A stretch of DNA of 64,000 nt. Origin: Roseicyclus amphidinii. GTDB taxonomy: Bacteria > Pseudomonadota > Alphaproteobacteria > Rhodobacterales > Rhodobacteraceae. Under the pieces are notes generated by a model. The model saw only the letters and a program-made list of their open reading frames with translations, did not search any database and was not told where the DNA came from. Below, in pieces: positions 20,652-27,695 of this stretch. The DNA lies in NCBI RefSeq assembly GCF_030163755.1, contig NZ_JASJOE010000015.1, forward strand, positions 1-64,000. The letters are read 5' to 3'. The position numbers and the translations under genes were made by a program. The first letter of the stretch is position 1. The number at the start of each line of letters is the position of its first letter.

Positions 20652-21178
20652 CAGACGAACCCTTCGTTCTCGTCCTTGAGCCGGATCGCCTCGGCCATGA
20701 TCCAGCCGGTCAGGTAGAAGCCCCCGCCGCACAGGATCAGCCCCGCCGCCTCCGAGTTGAAGTAGAAGCTCGGCGCGAAGGCGCCCGAAGGGTTGTGCCA
20801 TGACAGGATCGTCGGCGTGACGAGGTTCGCCAGCAGATCCAGCGCGCCAGACGCCGCGCAGCCGATCCCCGCGATGCGAAAGCGCCGCGCGATGCGCTGG
20901 TCGAACAGCACGCCGCGGCGCACCAGCGACAGAAGCTCGACGGCCGACAGGACCGCCACCACTCCCGCCGCGACGGGCAAGAGCCAGACCGCCGCGTAAA
21001 CGATCCGCGTGGCGGTGGCGATCTCGGCCCCCGGCTCGACCCACGGGCTTTGCAGCCACCGCTCGGGCGACAAGAGCGCATAGTCGAGCGTGCCCCCCGC
21101 GGTGAGCGAGACATAGAGCACGAGAAACACGCCCATCACCGGCAGGAGGGCGGAGGCAGTGGATGTAATACGGGTCAT
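20651..21178 (-). CDS. DUF2975 membrane protein
   Basis: 175 residues with about four predicted membrane helices (residues about 9-28, 58-80, 102-125, 145-165). Matches DUF2975 in layout and in its coupling to a short XRE regulator downstream. No enzymatic motif. The ATG at 21178 has no strong ribosome site. Divergent from the gene at 21275. Confidence 0.75.
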   Translation of the reverse strand: MTRITSTASALLPVMGVFLVLYVSLTAGGTLDYALLSPERWLQSPWVEPGAEIATATRIVYAAVWLLPVAAGVVAVLSAVELLSLVRRGVLFDQRIARRFRIAGIGCAASGALDLLANLVTPTILSWHNPSGAFAPSFYFNSEAAGLILCGGGFYLTGWIMAEAIRLKDENEGFV

Positions 21179-21274
21179 GGGACACTCAGTAATTCATGTT
21201 TTGCATTGAATAATGATCGCTGGATGGTATCTTTTCCCATGTGATTGAACAAGTGTCCTTGTGCCGGTGCCCCC

Positions 21275-21685
21275 ATGGCCCTCCCGCCTCAACATCCTGA
21301 AACCGCCTCGCATCCCGACAAGCGGTCCTCCGACCGGGCCGAGTTCGACCGCAAGCTGGCCCGCGCCCTGGCCGAGCTGGCGGCGACGGGCATGTGGCGC
21401 TCGAACTACGACCCCGCGCCCGACCGCTGGCTCAGGCGGCGCGGCCTGCGCCTGCGCCCGCCGCATTACCGCGACCCGTGGCTCTATGGCTTGGGACTGG
21501 GGGTCCATTTCGCCGTGACCTGGGGTGTGCTGATGTGGCTGTTTGTCTGGTCGGCAGAGGGGATGCCGGTTTCGTTGGCCATCGGTGCCGCCAGCGCGGC
21601 GGGCGTAGGCTTCGGCCTGTTCATGGCCTTGCACATGGCATGGGGGCGCCGCCGCCATCGCCTGACCCGGTGGGAGGAGCTGTGA
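21275..21685 (+). CDS. Hypothetical membrane protein, possibly DUF6404
   Basis: 136 residues. A helical N-terminal part with DRKLARALAELAATGMWRSNYDP is followed by two predicted membrane helices (LYGLGLGVHFAVTWGVLMWLF and IGAASAAGVGFGLFMALHM). The N-terminal wording resembles DUF6404, but I am not certain. The ATG at 21275 has only a weak ribosome site; a TTG at 21245 is possible. It is followed 25 bases later by another membrane protein on the same strand. Confidence 0.5.
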   Translation: MALPPQHPETASHPDKRSSDRAEFDRKLARALAELAATGMWRSNYDPAPDRWLRRRGLRLRPPHYRDPWLYGLGLGVHFAVTWGVLMWLFVWSAEGMPVSLAIGAASAAGVGFGLFMALHMAWGRRRHRLTRWEEL

Positions 21686-21710
21686 TGCGATCTGCCCGCG
21701 GGTTTCTGTC

Positions 21711-22481
21711 ATGAAAACCGACCGTCACGCCTGGCAGGCACTCGGGATGCTGGCGGGGTTTCCCGCCCTCTTGCTGCTGGCCTTCGCGGCCATCGACGCC
21801 GCGAGGGGCGAAGCGACCGACCCCAGGGAAGCCGCGCTTGTCATCGCGGTCGGCTGGGTCTCGATCATCCCCATGGCCCTGTGGCAGACCCGCCGCCCCG
21901 TGGTGGCCCATGGCGTGCATGCGATCCGCCGCCGCGGGCGGGAGCTGGCCGGTTTCCTCGCGCTGTTGCTGGTGCTGCAACGCCCGCCCGATGATGCCAG
22001 CCTTGCGCAGGCCCTGTCGGGATGGGCGATCTTCGGCGTCATCATCCTGCTGGTCTTCGGGGTCGAGGCCTATCGCTTCTGGCAACGCCTGCGGCATCGG
22101 CCATCCGTTTGGCGCAAGCTGATACGCGGGCCGGTGTTCTGGGTCGGCGTGATCGGTATCACCGGGTTTCAACTCGGTCATCTCTGGGGTGCAACCCCGG
22201 CACAGGCGCTGTGGCTGGCGCTTGTCCTGCTTGGTGTCTTCGTGAATTTCACCTTTCCGTGGCGGTTTCCCCGTATCGGGGCCACCCCGCTCGGGCGGAA
22301 GGTGCTCTTGCTGGGAGAGGTCCTGTCGATGGCCGCTTTTGCCTTTGTGATCGACGCGTGTCTGACCATGCACGGCGTCGCGCGCCATTCCGGCTTCGGC
22401 CATGTTCTGTTCTACATGATCGTTGCGGCCCTCGCCCTGCGGTTCACGCTGCCTTCAAGCGCGCGCCACGACCTCCGTTAG
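21711..22481 (+). CDS. Multi-pass membrane protein of unknown function
   Basis: 256 residues with about six or seven predicted membrane helices, rich in Leu and Ala, and no motif I can name. The ATG at 21711 begins MKTDRHAWQALG. The two neighbours (21275 upstream, same strand; 22493 opposite strand) are also small membrane proteins. It could be a permease-like or structural membrane protein; nothing in the sequence decides. Confidence 0.55.
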   Translation: MKTDRHAWQALGMLAGFPALLLLAFAAIDAARGEATDPREAALVIAVGWVSIIPMALWQTRRPVVAHGVHAIRRRGRELAGFLALLLVLQRPPDDASLAQALSGWAIFGVIILLVFGVEAYRFWQRLRHRPSVWRKLIRGPVFWVGVIGITGFQLGHLWGATPAQALWLALVLLGVFVNFTFPWRFPRIGATPLGRKVLLLGEVLSMAAFAFVIDACLTMHGVARHSGFGHVLFYMIVAALALRFTLPSSARHDLR

Positions 22482-22492
22482 GCGCGATCCAG

Positions 22493-23023
22493 CTACCCCC
22501 GGCCCTTCGGGATCTCGCCCGACATCTCGGCCAGCATGACCTTGATCAGGTCCGCCACCGGCTTGGCCTGGCCGGGGGCCGTGGCCCCGCCCACCGCCAC
22601 GCGCCTGCGCGCCCGCCACCAGAGCGCGGGGGCATAGACCCGGCCGCGCGCCGTGGGCGCTTTCAGCCGCACGAGGAAACCGCCCGCGGGCTTGAAGGCG
22701 AAGATCGAGCGGTCCACGCTCTCCACCTCGTCGAGCGTGAAGAGCACGCGCCGCGCGCCGTCCCGCTCGCGCAGCGCGCTGCGGGTCAGCTCCAGCGTGA
22801 CCGCCGTCGCCGTCCAGACCCGCCACGACAGGTAAAGCGACCCCGCGCCCAGCAGGATCAGGAACACCAGCCAGCCGAGATCGGCGGGCGGATGCGTCGC
22901 CGCGAGATAGACGAGCAGCCCCCCGAGGCTGCCGACCACGCCCGTGGTGAAGCCGCGCCGGATCGGGTGCGGGTCGATGGTGGCCAGCACCTCGTCGGGG
23001 TCGGTCTGCTTGCGTTTCGCCAT
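22493..23023 (-). CDS. Membrane protein with PH-like C-terminal region, hypothetical
   Basis: 175 residues. Two hydrophobic helices in residues about 23-70 are followed by a soluble stretch (VTLELTRSALRERDGARRVLFTLDEVESVDRSIFAFKPAGGFLVRLK) whose strand pattern resembles bacterial PH-like domains. The ATG at 23023 has GGAG/GAGG upstream. No assigned function. Convergent with the gene at 21711. Confidence 0.55.
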   Translation of the reverse strand: MAKRKQTDPDEVLATIDPHPIRRGFTTGVVGSLGGLLVYLAATHPPADLGWLVFLILLGAGSLYLSWRVWTATAVTLELTRSALRERDGARRVLFTLDEVESVDRSIFAFKPAGGFLVRLKAPTARGRVYAPALWWRARRRVAVGGATAPGQAKPVADLIKVMLAEMSGEIPKGRG

Positions 23024-23172
23024 CTGCCTCGCTCCAGCCTGTCGCCCCTTACCCCGTCGCGCCCGGCTTGGGTAGACCTCTGCACCCGCGCACAGCCAGC
23101 GTGAGGGCCGCGCCATTGCAGCCCGCCACGCCCTCGCTACATCATGCGCACCGAAACAGGAGGTCGCGCCCC

Positions 23173-24084
23173 ATGTCCATTCGCCCCATTCTCGAAACCC
23201 GCCGTGCCCAGCCCACGATGGAAGGGGCCGGTGTCCACCTGCACCGCGCCTTCGGGTTCCGGGACCCGACCGAGCTGGACCCGTTCCTCCTGTTCGACGA
23301 TTTCCGCAACGACGACCCGATGTTCTACAAGGACGGCTTTCCGTGGCACCCGCATCGCGGGATCGAGACCATCACCTACGTGCTGGAGGGGACAGTGGAG
23401 CATTCCGACAGCCTCGGCAACACCGGGCGTCTGGGGCCGGGCTCGGTGCAATGGATGACCGCCGGCTCGGGCATCCTGCACCAGGAGATGCCGCTGGGGA
23501 ATGCAAAGGGGCAGATGCACGGCTTCCAGCTTTGGGGGAACCTGCCCTCCAGCCAGAAGATGACCGCGCCGCGCTACCAGGACATCGCAGGCGGCGACAT
23601 CCCCGAAGTCACCGACGACGACGGCACCCATGTGCGGGTGATCACCGGCGAGTTCTGGGGCAAGCGCGGGCCGGTGGACGGCATCGCCGCAGATCCGCAA
23701 TACCTTGATGTGACGGTGCCCGCCGGCGTGAAAAAGACCTTTCGCATCGACACTTACCGCCGCGCCTTCGCCTATGTCTTCCAGGGCGCGGGGGCCTTTG
23801 CCGATGCCTCGGCCCCGCAGGGGGTGCTACTGGAAAAGGAGGTCATGGGCCAGGAGGTCAACATCCGCGACCTGTCGGGCGACCGCACGCTGATCCGCTT
23901 CGGCACCGGCGACGAGGTGACGGTGCAGGCCGGTCCGAAGGGGGTGCGTTTCCTCCTGATCTCGGGTGCCCCCATCGAGGAGCCGGTGGCCTGGCACGGC
24001 CCCATCGTGATGAACACGCAGGCGGAGTTGCAGCAGGCGATGCGCGATCTGCGCAACGGCACCTTCATCAAGCCCGCGCATTGA
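23173..24084 (+). CDS. Pirin family protein
   Basis: 303 residues, bicupin fold. The metal-binding histidines and glutamate of pirin are visible in FPWHPHRGIETITYVLEG and SGILHQEMP. Bacterial pirins include quercetin dioxygenase-like enzymes and regulators of metabolic enzymes; the role here is not determinable. A perfect AGGAGGT ribosome site precedes the ATG at 23173, and the family N-terminus (MSIRPILETRRAQPT) fits. Confidence 0.92.
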   Translation: MSIRPILETRRAQPTMEGAGVHLHRAFGFRDPTELDPFLLFDDFRNDDPMFYKDGFPWHPHRGIETITYVLEGTVEHSDSLGNTGRLGPGSVQWMTAGSGILHQEMPLGNAKGQMHGFQLWGNLPSSQKMTAPRYQDIAGGDIPEVTDDDGTHVRVITGEFWGKRGPVDGIAADPQYLDVTVPAGVKKTFRIDTYRRAFAYVFQGAGAFADASAPQGVLLEKEVMGQEVNIRDLSGDRTLIRFGTGDEVTVQAGPKGVRFLLISGAPIEEPVAWHGPIVMNTQAELQQAMRDLRNGTFIKPAH

Positions 24085-24093
24085 GGGGCTTGG

Positions 24094-24465
24094 TCAGCCC
24101 CCGGCCTGCCAGTGCAGGAAAACAAGGCCGACACCGATCAGCGCGGCCAGTTTGAAGCCGATCTCGGCCATCAGGAAGGACCGGTCGCGCGCCGCCTGCG
24201 CGCCGGGCTCGTGACGCGCCAGTGCCGCGCGGATCGTGTCGGCGGCACGCTCGATCAAGGCCGGGTCTGTTTTCGAGGCAAGCTTGGGGTGGGCCAGCCG
24301 CGCCTCGTAGGCGCACAGCTCGGCCGCCGCCTGCCGCGCCTGCGGGGGCAACATCCGGCCCGCCCGGCGCACGGCGCGCTCGAAACTGCGGGCGCGGACG
24401 TTCAGACGCGCGGCGAACATGCCGCGCAATTCTTCCGTGATGGCGTCAAGCCTGTCGCGTGTCAT
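24094..24465 (-). CDS. Hypothetical helical protein with C-terminal membrane anchor
   Basis: 123 residues. A long charged helical region (MTRDRLDAITEELRGMFAARLNVRARSFERAVRRAGR) ends in a single hydrophobic helix (GFKLAALIGVGLVFLHW), a tail-anchored layout. Start chosen at the ATG at 24465; the longer in-frame extension to 24723 would overlap the hydrolase gene on the other strand. Function unknown. Confidence 0.6.
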   Translation of the reverse strand: MTRDRLDAITEELRGMFAARLNVRARSFERAVRRAGRMLPPQARQAAAELCAYEARLAHPKLASKTDPALIERAADTIRAALARHEPGAQAARDRSFLMAEIGFKLAALIGVGLVFLHWQAGG

Positions 24466-24577
24466 GGAATCGGCCCCCCAAGGCAGACTGCGCGCAGGAT
24501 ACGGCAGCGCGGGGGGCGGGCTCAAGACCGCGGTTTCCTCTGGCCAAGGCGGGTGCGGCTCGCCTATCTCTGGCGTC

Positions 24578-25333
24578 ATGCTCACCACCATCGTGCAGGG
24601 CGAGGACACCGCCCGACCGCCCATCCTGATCGCCCATGGCCTGTTCGGTTCGGCCCGCAACTGGGGCGTGATCGCCAAGCGCCTTTCGGCCACGCGCCGG
24701 GTGCTGAGCGTGGACATGCGCAACCACGGCGACAGCCCGTGGCGCGACAGCCACGGCTACCCGGACCTCGCCCGCGACCTTGCGGAGGTCATCGCCGCCC
24801 ATGGCGGCCGGGCCGACGTGCTGGGGCATTCCATGGGCGGCAAGGCCGCCATGTGCTTGAGTTTGCTGCACTCTTCCTGCGTGCGGCGGCTGATCGTCGC
24901 CGATATCGCGCCGGTCTCCTATGGCCACACGCAACAGCATCTGATCGAGGCGATGCGGGCGATCGACCTGTCGGCGGTCGAGACGCGGGGGGATGCGGAC
25001 CGGCAGCTGGCGGGGCATGTGGCGGAGGCCGGGGTGCGGGCGTTCTTGCTGCAATCCCTTGATGTAAAAGCGAAAAAATGGCGGTTGAACCTGGATGTGC
25101 TGGAGCGGTTCATGCCCGACATCCTGTCCTGGCCAGCGATCACGGGGCAGTTTGACGGGCCGTCGCTGTTCCTGTCGGGGGCCGCATCCGACTACGTGCA
25201 GCCCGAGCATCGCCCGGTCATCAAGTCCCTGTTTCCGAACGCGAAATTCGCCAAGATCCCCGGCGCGAGCCATTGGCTCCACGCCGACCGCCCGCGGGAG
25301 TTCGAGGCCGCGGTGGCGGCCTTCTTCGGCTGA
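24578..25333 (+). CDS. Alpha/beta hydrolase (YbfF-like esterase)
   Basis: 251 residues. The oxyanion HGLFGSARNW motif near the N-terminus, the nucleophile elbow GHSMGG, an acid in GAASDYV and a C-terminal GASHWLHADRP histidine give a complete Ser-Asp-His set. The layout fits the YbfF subgroup of esterases. Substrate unknown. The ATG at 24578 is chosen since family members begin just before the first strand. Confidence 0.88.
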   Translation: MLTTIVQGEDTARPPILIAHGLFGSARNWGVIAKRLSATRRVLSVDMRNHGDSPWRDSHGYPDLARDLAEVIAAHGGRADVLGHSMGGKAAMCLSLLHSSCVRRLIVADIAPVSYGHTQQHLIEAMRAIDLSAVETRGDADRQLAGHVAEAGVRAFLLQSLDVKAKKWRLNLDVLERFMPDILSWPAITGQFDGPSLFLSGAASDYVQPEHRPVIKSLFPNAKFAKIPGASHWLHADRPREFEAAVAAFFG

Positions 25334-25374
25334 TCCCGCGCCGGTCTGTGCGGGCCGGACCGGGACGGAGGGGG

Positions 25375-25420
25375 CGTCACACCCCGTGCACAGTCCGTAC
25401 ACACCGCGTGCATACGCGCG
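25375..25420 (+). repeat. 46-base element, copy A
   Basis: A 46-base stretch repeated at 60405-60450 in the same orientation, with 42 of 46 positions identical by hand alignment. It is built from near-copies of CCCGTGCACA / CCCGTACACA spaced 11-12 bases apart. A TTAACC follows 24 bases after it here, and a mobile-element gene begins at 25472. It could be an operator, a promoter element or a remnant of a small mobile repeat; the sequence does not decide. Confidence 0.7.
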
Positions 25421-25630
25421 CCCCCCACCCGCGGTGACGGTCGGTTAACCGTTTCGGGCGAAGGTGGGGGCATGTCCACCTACCGCCGCCCGCCCGTGAC
25501 CGGGGCCATGGTCTTCTTCACCGTCGCGCTGGCCGCGCGGGGCGGGGATGTGCTGCTGCGCGAGGTGGGGCTGTTGCGGGAGGCGGTGCGGGTGACGAGG
25601 GCCGAGCGGCCCTTCGGGATCGAGGCGTGG

Positions 25631-25707
25631 GGTGAGACGCGGTTCCGGCGTAGCCGGATGAAAGGTCCAGTGGACCTTTCAAGCGTCGAACGGGCGGAGC
25701 CCCGGCG
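25631..25707 (+). repeat. Palindromic insert inside the transposase gene
   Basis: 77 bases interrupting a conserved part of the transposase. It contains two perfect inverted repeats: TCCGGC-GTA-GCCGGA at 25644-25658, and an 11-base arm repeat at 25659-25681 (TGAAAGGTCCA, one G, TGGACCTTTCA). GGTG at both borders resembles a target duplication. The shape is that of a REP/BIME-like element. Confidence 0.7.
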
Positions 25708-25839
25708 GTGTTGCCGGATCACATGCACGCGGTGTGGCAGATGCCGCCGGGGGACCGGGCGTATGGGGTGCGATGGGGCGCCATCAAGGCGCGGTTCACG
25801 CGGGCGGTGCGGGAGAAATACGGGACGGATGTATCGGGG

Positions 25840-25861
25840 CGTAGGCCGGGCTTCAGCCCGG
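25840..25861 (-). repeat. 22-base REP copy 1 (inverted)
   Basis: Exact reverse complement of the copies at 25955-25976 and 27648-27669. The core CCGGGC-TGAA-GCCCGG forms a 6-base-pair stem with a four-base loop and is flanked by CCTACG. It lies within the transposase reading frame. Confidence 0.85.
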
Positions 25862-25954
25862 CATTGCCGGCGCAGCCGGCGTCACCGGCATTTCGTTTGC
25901 AGCCGGCATACGACTACCCCACGGAGCTCCCGGTCGTTCGGTCGGGCAGATATG

Positions 25955-25976
25955 CCGGGCTGAAGCCCGGCCTACG
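25955..25976 (+). repeat. 22-base REP copy 2
   Basis: Same 22 bases as 27648-27669 and the exact inverse of 25840-25861. With copy 1 it forms a facing pair about 93 bases apart, a BIME-like arrangement, inside the transposase gene. Confidence 0.85.
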
Positions 25977-26285
25977 GCATGAAAAACGCGAGCAGGCGCT
26001 GTGGCAACGGCGGTTCTGGGAACATCACGTTCGGGATGAGGCGGAATACCGGGCGTTTCTGCGGTATTGCTGGTGGAACCCGGTGAAACACGGGTTCGTC
26101 GCGCGGCCGGAGGATTGGCCGTGGTCATCGGTGCATCGGGATGGGCCGGGGATGGATTTGGGGGTGTAGGGTGGATGACGCCAGAGCGGGTGTGTGGGTG
26201 GTGGGGTTGAACCCATCCCCCTCGTTGTTCTGACCAGATACAGGTCTAGTTGCAAAAAGCGGTAGCGCCACCTCGCAGGACATAC

Positions 26286-26291
26286 TATACT
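26286..26291 (+). promoter_or_regulatory. Possible -10 element for a small RNA
   Basis: TATACT, followed seven bases later by the first base of a nested stem-loop (26298). No good -35 hexamer lies 16-18 bases upstream, so this is a weak prediction. Confidence 0.3.
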
Positions 26292-26297
26292 TGGCGC

Positions 26298-26368
26298 AAG
26301 ATCTGAAACTAGGCACAACCTAGAAGTAGGATCTTTTGGCGGACGGGAGACCGTCCGCCCTTTTGTTT
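26298..26368 (+). ncRNA. Candidate small RNA of about 70 bases
   Basis: A nested hairpin (outer arms AAGATC at 26298-26303 and GATCTT at 26330-26335; inner arms CTAGG and CCTAG at 26309-26313 and 26319-26323) is followed two bases later by a strong terminator. A TATACT lies where a -10 would be for a start near 26298. No open reading frame fits. It does not match tmRNA, SRP RNA or 6S RNA features that I know. It points at, but does not overlap, the 3' end of the DUF3800 gene on the other strand. Confidence 0.4.
26338..26368 (+). terminator. Rho-independent terminator (plus strand)
   Basis: Perfect 9-base-pair stem GGCGGACGG / CCGTCCGCC with loop GAGA (26338-26359), then CTTTTGTTT. The T tract is on the plus-strand side only, so it ends a plus-strand transcript rather than the DUF3800 gene. 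Confidence 0.85.
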
Positions 26369-27114
26369 CAGATGAACACTATTCCTTGCGGGTTCCTTGC
26401 ACTTGCGCGTGTATTTAAGACTGGCGTGAGTCGATCAAAGTAGTTACTTGCACTTTTATTTTTGACATATGAATTTGGAGAGAGTTTTTGAAGTAGAAAA
26501 TAGGCTACCACATCACACGTCTGTATAGGGAGGGATGCTTTCGAATCCCGTTCAGACGGATCTTCAATAATTCGGTGTATCGGCATATTGCGATACCCTC
26601 CTCCCCATCTGTTCGGTATTGGGTTGTAGGCTGACATTTTCCTCATTAGATTTTGTAGCTTCCTGCCAGAAGTAGCATCTGTGTAGACGACGCCGAAAGA
26701 CCTTTTGTATCCACCGGGAAAATTCCCGTGTGTAAGGGTGTTCTCAAACCTTTGAAATAGGGTCCGCCATGCCGAGGAAAAAATATCGAAGTCCTCCGCT
26801 TTGTTTCTTTTGTCGACGACAATATTGGTAATCGAAATTGACTGAAGTTTTGCCAGCTCATCAAGGTAATTTCGCAGAACTGCCAAGCGCTGATGTTTTT
26901 TGATATTGAACTCATTCTTTCGTAGAAATTCAGCCGAATGGATTTCTGATCTTAGTGGAAGGCCGTACACGTCGCGCATAACTCGTCTGAAGAGAACGAG
27001 TCTTTCAATAAATTGATGCCATTCACTTTCATGCACGACTATTCCGGAGAGGCAGAAGAAATCAGTTTGTGCGGTGTTGTTGCCCGGGTCGCCACTTTCA
27101 TCTACGTACATCAT
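26368..27114 (-). CDS. DUF3800 domain protein in an AT-rich patch
   Basis: About 248 residues. The N-terminus MMYVDESGDPG and the C-terminal IQTCDVVAYFLLQKL are the two hallmarks of DUF3800. Their acidic residues suggest an RNase H-like metal-dependent fold, but the function is unproven. The family is common in phages and defence-type islands. The gene is visibly AT-richer than its neighbours, with rare codons for this genome, so recent transfer is likely. The start at 27114 is chosen since the domain begins there; an ATG at 27162 would add 16 hydrophobic residues, and neither has a good ribosome site. A 10-base palindrome AGAATATTCT lies upstream at 27185-27194. Confidence 0.75.
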   Translation of the reverse strand: MMYVDESGDPGNNTAQTDFFCLSGIVVHESEWHQFIERLVLFRRVMRDVYGLPLRSEIHSAEFLRKNEFNIKKHQRLAVLRNYLDELAKLQSISITNIVVDKRNKAEDFDIFSSAWRTLFQRFENTLTHGNFPGGYKRSFGVVYTDATSGRKLQNLMRKMSAYNPIPNRWGGGYRNMPIHRIIEDPSERDSKASLPIQTCDVVAYFLLQKLSPNSYVKNKSASNYFDRLTPVLNTRASARNPQGIVFI

Positions 27115-27351
27115 ATACAAGATAAATACCCCATACTTTATTGGCAACGTTAATCGTCTCATGGTGCCAATTTAAAGCTTCAAGAGAATATTCTTCAATT
27201 TGCCGAGGCGATGCAAGATTTCACGCTGGCATTCTCTTCAAAGGTGCGATGCTTATCATGCCAACGACCGGAGTCCAGACTTAGTTCTGCGTCCCGAACC
27301 TTTTGGATCGTTGCGTGCTCAAATAAGGGCAGGCACCTGGTTCCAGACAGC

Positions 27352-27555
27352 TTAAGAGTTCATCTTTATCGCATTGATCAAGGCCGTTTGCGGGATCTCC
27401 ACCTGGCCGAACTGCCGCATCGCTCCGCCAACCTTCCCGGTATCTCGGGCGAAGCGGAAAGCAGCCGAGGGAACCACACCGAGCGTGCCGCCATCGGCGA
27501 GGCTGACCCTCATCGGATCTTCGTCCAAATCTGCGGCGTTAGCAATAATCGCCAT
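27352..27555 (-). CDS. Small gene ending in a LepA C-terminus-like tail
   Basis: 67 residues. The first 45 (MAIIANAADLDEDPMRVSLADGGTLGVV...) loosely recall DUF2442-type proteins. The last 22 closely match the LepA C-terminus next door: MRQFGQVEIPQTALINAIKM against [20 protein letters not shown]. At DNA level, 27355-27420 matches 27699-27764 at 52 of 66 positions by hand count. It may be a real small gene or a recombination scar. No strong ribosome site. Confidence 0.4.
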   Translation of the reverse strand: MAIIANAADLDEDPMRVSLADGGTLGVVPSAAFRFARDTGKVGGAMRQFGQVEIPQTALINAIKMNS

Positions 27556-27647
27556 GAGACCCCTCGCCCCACGACAAGGGTAGCCAAGACTTCGGGGCGT
27601 GTCACCGGGTTTGCCACGTGGGCGCGCGTCCGGGGGACGCGCGCGGG

Positions 27648-27669
27648 CCGGGCTGAAGCCCGGCCTACG
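27648..27669 (+). repeat. 22-base REP copy 3
   Basis: Identical to 25955-25976. It sits between the lepA stop and the small gene at 27352, in a 140-base gap. As a stem-loop just past lepA it could also serve as an mRNA 3' end. Confidence 0.85.
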
Positions 27670-27695
27670 GTGGGGGGTGCGGTTCGGGCTTGGGC

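Larger units (their letters stand above)
25472..26169 (+). pseudogene. REP-associated tyrosine transposase (RAYT), disrupted
   Basis: Y1/HUH-family REP-associated transposase. The N-terminal part (MSTYRRPPVTGAMVFFTVAL, to GIEAW ending at 25630) and the rest from 25708 (VLPDHMHAVWQMP, whose His-x-His is the metal site, then WQRRFWEHHVRDEAEY and NPVKHGFV) are in different frames. Between them sit 77 extra bases (25631-25707) carrying two inverted repeats, flanked by GGTG on both sides. The second part also contains two 22-base REP copies read in frame. The intact enzyme moves REP/BIME sequences; this copy should be inactive unless frameshifting restores it. Composition is GC-rich, like the host. 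Confidence 0.85.

Noticed and set aside
26230-26368. tmRNA, SRP RNA or 6S RNA in the gap before the DUF3800 gene
   Set aside because: None of their conserved sequences is present; only the compact hairpin-terminator unit remains as a candidate.
25334-27695. Prophage
   Set aside because: No integrase, capsid, terminase or tail gene; only a broken transposase, a DUF3800 gene and repeats.
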